From Litoditis marina (Eukaryota; Nematoda; Chromadorea; Rhabditida; Rhabditidae), in the NCBI GenBank assembly GCA_964036275.1, contig OZ038434.1, forward strand, positions 7,211,060 through 7,275,059: a DNA stretch of 64,000 bases. Reading direction: 5' to 3'. Positions 59,807-64,000 of the stretch are shown here, piece after piece. A program made the position numbers and the translations under genes. The notes beneath the pieces are model-generated. The model saw only the letters and a program-made list of their open reading frames with translations. It had not been told where the DNA came from and did no database searches. How positions within the stretch are numbered: position 1 is the stretch's first letter; each line of letters begins with the position of its first letter.

Positions 59807-60669
59807 AGATATCCTTCCTTCAGAACCCGAATGCAATACCATCCCACCGGGAAGCTCCCACTCTACGTATCTTCGACCATGCGCTATTTTATAACTCTCA
59901 CAGTCTAAACCAAAAACTGTGAGAAAAGTGAGAGATAAAGGGGGGAATCGGGGCGCCGGGACGTAGTTGCATTCGGCATCCTGTGAACGTAGGGAGAAAC
60001 GTTGAATACGTGTTGCGTATCGCAGGAGACACGTTCACTTTTCATAATCGCGCGAACTTCTAGCATAAAGACCATTCTTCAAGATTTCTCTGAAGTTGGC
60101 TTTTTCGATTGAGGAGAAATGATAAATGAAATGCTATTCAAACTTCCTGAAATCTTCTTTGAACAATTTATTTTCGTCCACGCCGAAACTGTCTTCAGGA
60201 GTCCTTGAAATTCTTGATTCCATTCCAGGAGTCCGTGAAAGCATATCATTTCCGTTTTCTACCCATTTACGACTACAATTTCTCAAAGAAAGTTGTACTA
60301 ATCTAGATTTTCATTGCTGTAACTCACTTGTATTGGTTGTATTGTTTTCTCATGTCTCTCTACTCTGTTTTAGATTCATTGTTCAGTCCTTCATTTTCGA
60401 ACGTTCTTCGGGTATCTCAGACGGAAACGGGTGTTCATAACTTATGTTTCTCATGCGGAGCGAGGTAGTATCCTGGATCTCTTATCATGAAATGGGTGAA
60501 CTATAATAAATGATGTTCTCACACTTGTTTATTGATGAAATGGAATACTAAAACGAAATATGTACTACTCCGCAAAACAAAAATATGGAAGCTTACTGTA
60601 GTTGTCGAGGATATATGAGTTTTTTTAGTTCGATACACGCCGCACTGCAAAGCAACGAACCTCAATATA

Positions 60670-60885
60670 CCCACACTGTGGGATAAAGTAAAGGAGGCGC
60701 CAAATTAATAAATGTCTGTCTCCTGCCGAAATCGAACCTGCGAGCAAAAGTTTCGTAGCATGGCGCTAACCACTGCGCTAACAGAGACCTTGACAGGCAA
60801 GCTTTGAAATCGAAGACGTGCGTGCGTACACAGCGGAAAGTGAGATTTACAGTACCCTCCCGCCTTTCCGTTGGAGACGAGTATA
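60670..60885 (-). repeat. tRNA-derived SINE-like repeat, copy 3
   Basis: Minus-strand copy: GCAGGTTCGATTTCGGCAGG (B-box region), CAGTGGTTAGCGCCATGC (A-box region) and CCAACGGAAAGGCGGGAGGG at its start, which lies at the right side here. Confidence 0.78.
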
Positions 60886-61479
60886 ATGGGCAACATACAC
60901 CGTATAGGCGTGGTTTGGAAAGATCTAACCCTGTACCTCGTACGGGAATACTACATAATATGTACTATTTCCGTTTTTCCCGTATGTAACGGCTCGTGAA
61001 CATTCCTACAAGCAATCAGCAACGTCCTAAATAACAATATTATATAAGAAAATGCTACAGTGATATTACTGCTGACTTACTATTGCTCACACTCTGACTA
61101 GTCACGGTGCTAATCCATTTGAAAACTTCATTTTTAATTCATGAACATAAACTCCTCATGAATTCCGCAATAAGGTGGACGGTTCTGTCTGATTCTCTCT
61201 TATTGGTGACGTCATCTCCAACCTACTTCCGGTGAGTACCACCATTCATATAGTTCTCACGTTAAAAATGCACGTTTAATCGCGCCGTATCTAGTATGGT
61301 TCAGATATTTTTGATTCAAACTACTTCTGATGTAGCAGGATTTTAGGCCCATGGTGAGGGACCAGTTTTTGAACTTCAACTAGAGAATGATACTAGAAGA
61401 AGAAAACAGCTGTGTTTTGAACTATACTTTTGTTTTCATGGCGGATCCGTTTCTTCAATACTATGGTTGATGGGAATAG

Positions 61480-61675
61480 GGGTTGCCAAATTTACAAATA
61501 TTCATCGCTCACCGGAATAGAACCTGCGAGCAAAAGATTCGTAGCTGAGCGCAAACCACCGCGCTATTAGAGCACATAACGTGGAAGCTTCGAAATCGAG
61601 AAAATGTGTGCGTACACTACACAGCGGAAAGTGAGATAACAGTATCTTCCCGCCTTTCCGTCGGCGACGATTATG
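61480..61675 (-). repeat. tRNA-derived SINE-like repeat, copy 4
   Basis: Minus-strand copy: GTCGCCGACGGAAAGGCGGG at its start, GCGCGGTGGTTTGCGCTCAG for the A-box region and GCAGGTTCTATTCCGGTGAG for the B-box region, the latter with a base change. Confidence 0.78.
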
Positions 61676-62016
61676 AGGAGTTTTGTAGTGCACACACTGA
61701 CACAAACAAAATATCTTCACAGAGTTTGAGAACAAGATAGTGGTATTCCAAAAATTATCTGTTTTCATTGAACTAAATTTTACGTCTACTCCATAAAGTC
61801 AATGAACATTTAACATTCAGCCTTGCACCTTTTGAGAATGATGCGAGAAGCCTAGGCCGTTAATCTAATGAATAAATTGTGGGGATTCTACAGTATTTGC
61901 TAACTTTTCCGTGAATTGACTAAAAAACTGAATGAATAATAAATATATGCAGTGGATTAAGTGCAAAAATGTAATACCAAGTATATATAATATTTTTTGC
62001 ATTTTTGGCAGGTAAT

Positions 62017-62222
62017 ATACAGTCGTTGCATCGTCGCCAACGGAAAGGCGGGAGGGTACTGTATAACTCACTTTCCGCTGTGTACGCACACGTGTTTTCG
62101 ATTCCGAAGCTTGCCGGTTATGTGCTATGATAGTGCAGCGGTATGCACCCTGCCACGAATCTTTTGCTCGCAGGTTCGATTCCGGCAAGCGACAGAAATT
62201 TATAAACTTGGCACTCACTATA
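62017..62222 (+). repeat. tRNA-derived SINE-like repeat, copy 5
   Basis: Starts TATACAGTCGTTGCATCGTC, followed by GCCAACGGAAAGGCGGGAGG, A-box region GTGCAGCGGTATGCACCCTG and B-box GGTTCGATTCCGGCAAG. The six bases GTTGCA look like a small insertion near the head. Confidence 0.8.
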
Positions 62223-62342
62223 TGTATATCTCACTTTCCGCTGTGTACGCACACATGTTTTTGATTCAGAAGTTTTCCCGTTATGCTCGCAGGTTCGATT
62301 CCGGCAAGAGACAGAAATTTATGAATTCGACACTCACTATGC
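62223..62342 (+). repeat. tRNA-derived SINE-like repeat, fragment in tandem with copy 5
   Basis: It repeats TCTCACTTTCCGCTGTGTAC and GCTCGCAGGTTCGATTCCGG but lacks the head and the A-box segment. It is a direct partial duplication joined to copy 5. Confidence 0.78.
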
Positions 62343-64000
62343 TTACTTTTCACAGCACTTAAATCAGGCTTCGATAAAAAAATAACAAGGTATTACGCTC
62401 AAAAGTAAGCCCAAACCGGCAGTTCTCTAGTTATTCGCCAAGCTCCATTACTTGCTCGTATAATTGGGAGGATAACCAATATTGCCCATAGACTAATAAC
62501 GAACGTCCTCATTATTACTATTATTATTAAACAAGCTCGCCGTGTACGCTGGGAGCTGAAAAACCCCGATTAAACGAGTCGTGGAACATTTTATCGTTTT
62601 TAACTCCCTTAGAACGACGTGTGATGCGTAAAGCAGTGTGTAGGTAGATTATTAATACTATACAAAACGTCGACCCTTTCATATGCCTTGCCCGTGTTGA
62701 AGCCCCATCACTATAATCTTCTCAAAATCAGCGATTCAAGTCTTTCATTGACTATTCTTCGTACCGCGCAAATCCCAGTGTAAGACCTGTAAATAAGGAT
62801 GAGCTACTCCTTCTATGTTGAGAACCTTCCGTATGCTTTTTTCAATCTTCCCGTGCCGCTAAGGATTCGCTTTTTCCAAAGAAAAGCTATACGGTGTGTT
62901 GCCCTTTTTTGCTGTGTTTGTAGTTTGAACCCATTATGAAACTAAAACGAGAAAGTGATCATTCTTTACAAGCCCATTAATGAACAGCTGTCTCCATTTT
63001 TCGTTTTTGAATGATGTTTTTCGGTCCAGAGCAGGAAGAAGAAGATTTTAGAACCAGAATTAGCATCGTTGGTCGACCATCCCATAGATTAACTAGATGG
63101 ATGGCAGGCCTGATGAAATGAACGTGCTTTTATGGCGTATATCGAATTTCCGAAAAGCTAGCCGCGGCGTCAAAAACTGGGATTTTCGATTGGCGAATTT
63201 AATTATTGTGTACCCACACACTTTGGAAAAACGCATTAGAGTACACTTTTGATATAATCATACCATGTCTAATTTACTGATGAGAGAATCGAATTTACAT
63301 TTTAATTTGAGAAAAAAACTCAGCTCAGCGAAACTCATCAAAACCTAATTCAAATTAGCAGCACTCTAACTCTTTGCATGTAACTTCAGAACGAAACTGC
63401 AAAATGTGAACGCAGGAAGCAACTAATTTTTCTTTCTCATTTGCAAGGTATCTCAATGTGTCTCTTCCAGAAGCCATGTTTCCTCCGGCCATAACTGTCT
63501 CGGCTGATTTTGGACAATAGGTTCGGTCACAATGACACCATGTTGGGGGCGGGACCAATTATTATGGACACGACCGCCCGACCGCCCTATTCTTGGCAGA
63601 ACATCGTGTACACGGGTGGTTCTAGTTGAAACAAAAACACTTTTCCGTTCTGCGGTGTTTGTAGTTTGTAGTTTGATCCCAGTTCCTCCTGGACGTTATT
63701 ATAAATCGAAGTCAAGTTTAGTCCATATTGGGGGAGATCAAATTTGGGTTGTGTCGTGATGGGCGAACACAGTACAAATCTTGAGTTATGTCCAACGCAC
63801 AGGAACCAAAAAAATTGTTCTACAACTTCGGTAGCATGAATCACATTTCCTGTCTGTCAGTTATTCTTCATTTTTTAATCCTGATTTAACGGAAAAACAC
63901 TGACAACCAACAATTCTTTGTATAGTTTTCTTTTCAAGTGCGCCACGTTTTGTTTAACCTTTCTAGCGGACACGGAATAATTTAACAACCAATCTGTACT

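Larger units (their letters stand above)
59807..64000. other. Intergenic DNA downstream of the GPCR, rich in SINE-like repeats
   Basis: No gene is supported. The first 700 bases probably include the GPCR 3' UTR. Four SINE-like copies and fragments lie between 60670 and 62342. 62420-63100 is repeat-like in texture but gives no readable protein. 63355-63844 has short open frames on both strands without recognisable similarity. Confidence 0.5.

Noticed and set aside
62420..63100. Possible degraded reverse transcriptase of a LINE
   Set aside because: The translation has many stops and no RT motif that I can point to with confidence.
63355..63844. Short open frames on both strands near the right end
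   Set aside because: They overlap each other, show no family motif and cannot be joined to any exon in the window.

Overview
The window is nuclear DNA of a nematode, most likely a Caenorhabditis species. It is AT-rich, its genes are cut into many short exons, acceptors are mostly of the TTTTCAG type, and it carries a cluster of class-H-like serpentine chemoreceptors, a family that is hugely expanded in Caenorhabditis. There are no rRNAs, CRISPR arrays or operon-like bacterial features. Introns are long for this genus (often 200-1000 bases) because many small repeats sit inside them.

Layout. (1) 1-6684 and about 6685-19475 are two copies of one tandem segmental duplication. Each unit carries a gene for a FLYWCH-like CCHC zinc-finger protein followed by a class-H-like receptor gene on the same strand. 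The first unit enters the window in the middle of the zinc-finger gene, and its receptor is a pseudogene (one nonsense codon, last two exons missing at the duplication breakpoint). The second unit has a complete receptor and a zinc-finger gene that lacks only a resolved start. A 1.8 kb composite insertion separates exons 1 and 2 of the second receptor. (2) 20054-25060 shows no gene and holds a 330-base foldback element. (3) 26121-43448 holds three more intact receptor genes (A, B, C) in tandem. All have the same eight-exon plan: exons of 149, 82, 115, 228, 79 and 129 bases in the middle, and the same intron phases as the first two receptors. The intergenic DNA was duplicated along with the genes. 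(4) 43449-56635 is a 13 kb stretch with no gene I can support, with repeats only. (5) 56652-59806 encodes a rhodopsin-type (peptide or amine receptor-like) GPCR in eight exons, not related in structure to the chemoreceptors. (6) 59807-64000 is repeat-bearing intergenic sequence with several copies of a tRNA-derived SINE-like repeat.

The receptors are expected to be seven-transmembrane proteins of chemosensory neurons. The zinc-finger gene is probably a DNA-binding protein that was duplicated with its receptor neighbour. At least six families of small repeats can be defined by comparing copies inside the window, several with an empty-site comparison from a paralogous copy. The most unexplained signal is a block of about 232 bases downstream of receptors A and B. 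It is almost identical between the two (one single-base indel seen by eye), although their coding exons and the rest of their flanks have clearly diverged. All gene models come from reading splice sites and reading frames by eye plus comparison of paralogues; no database search was possible.
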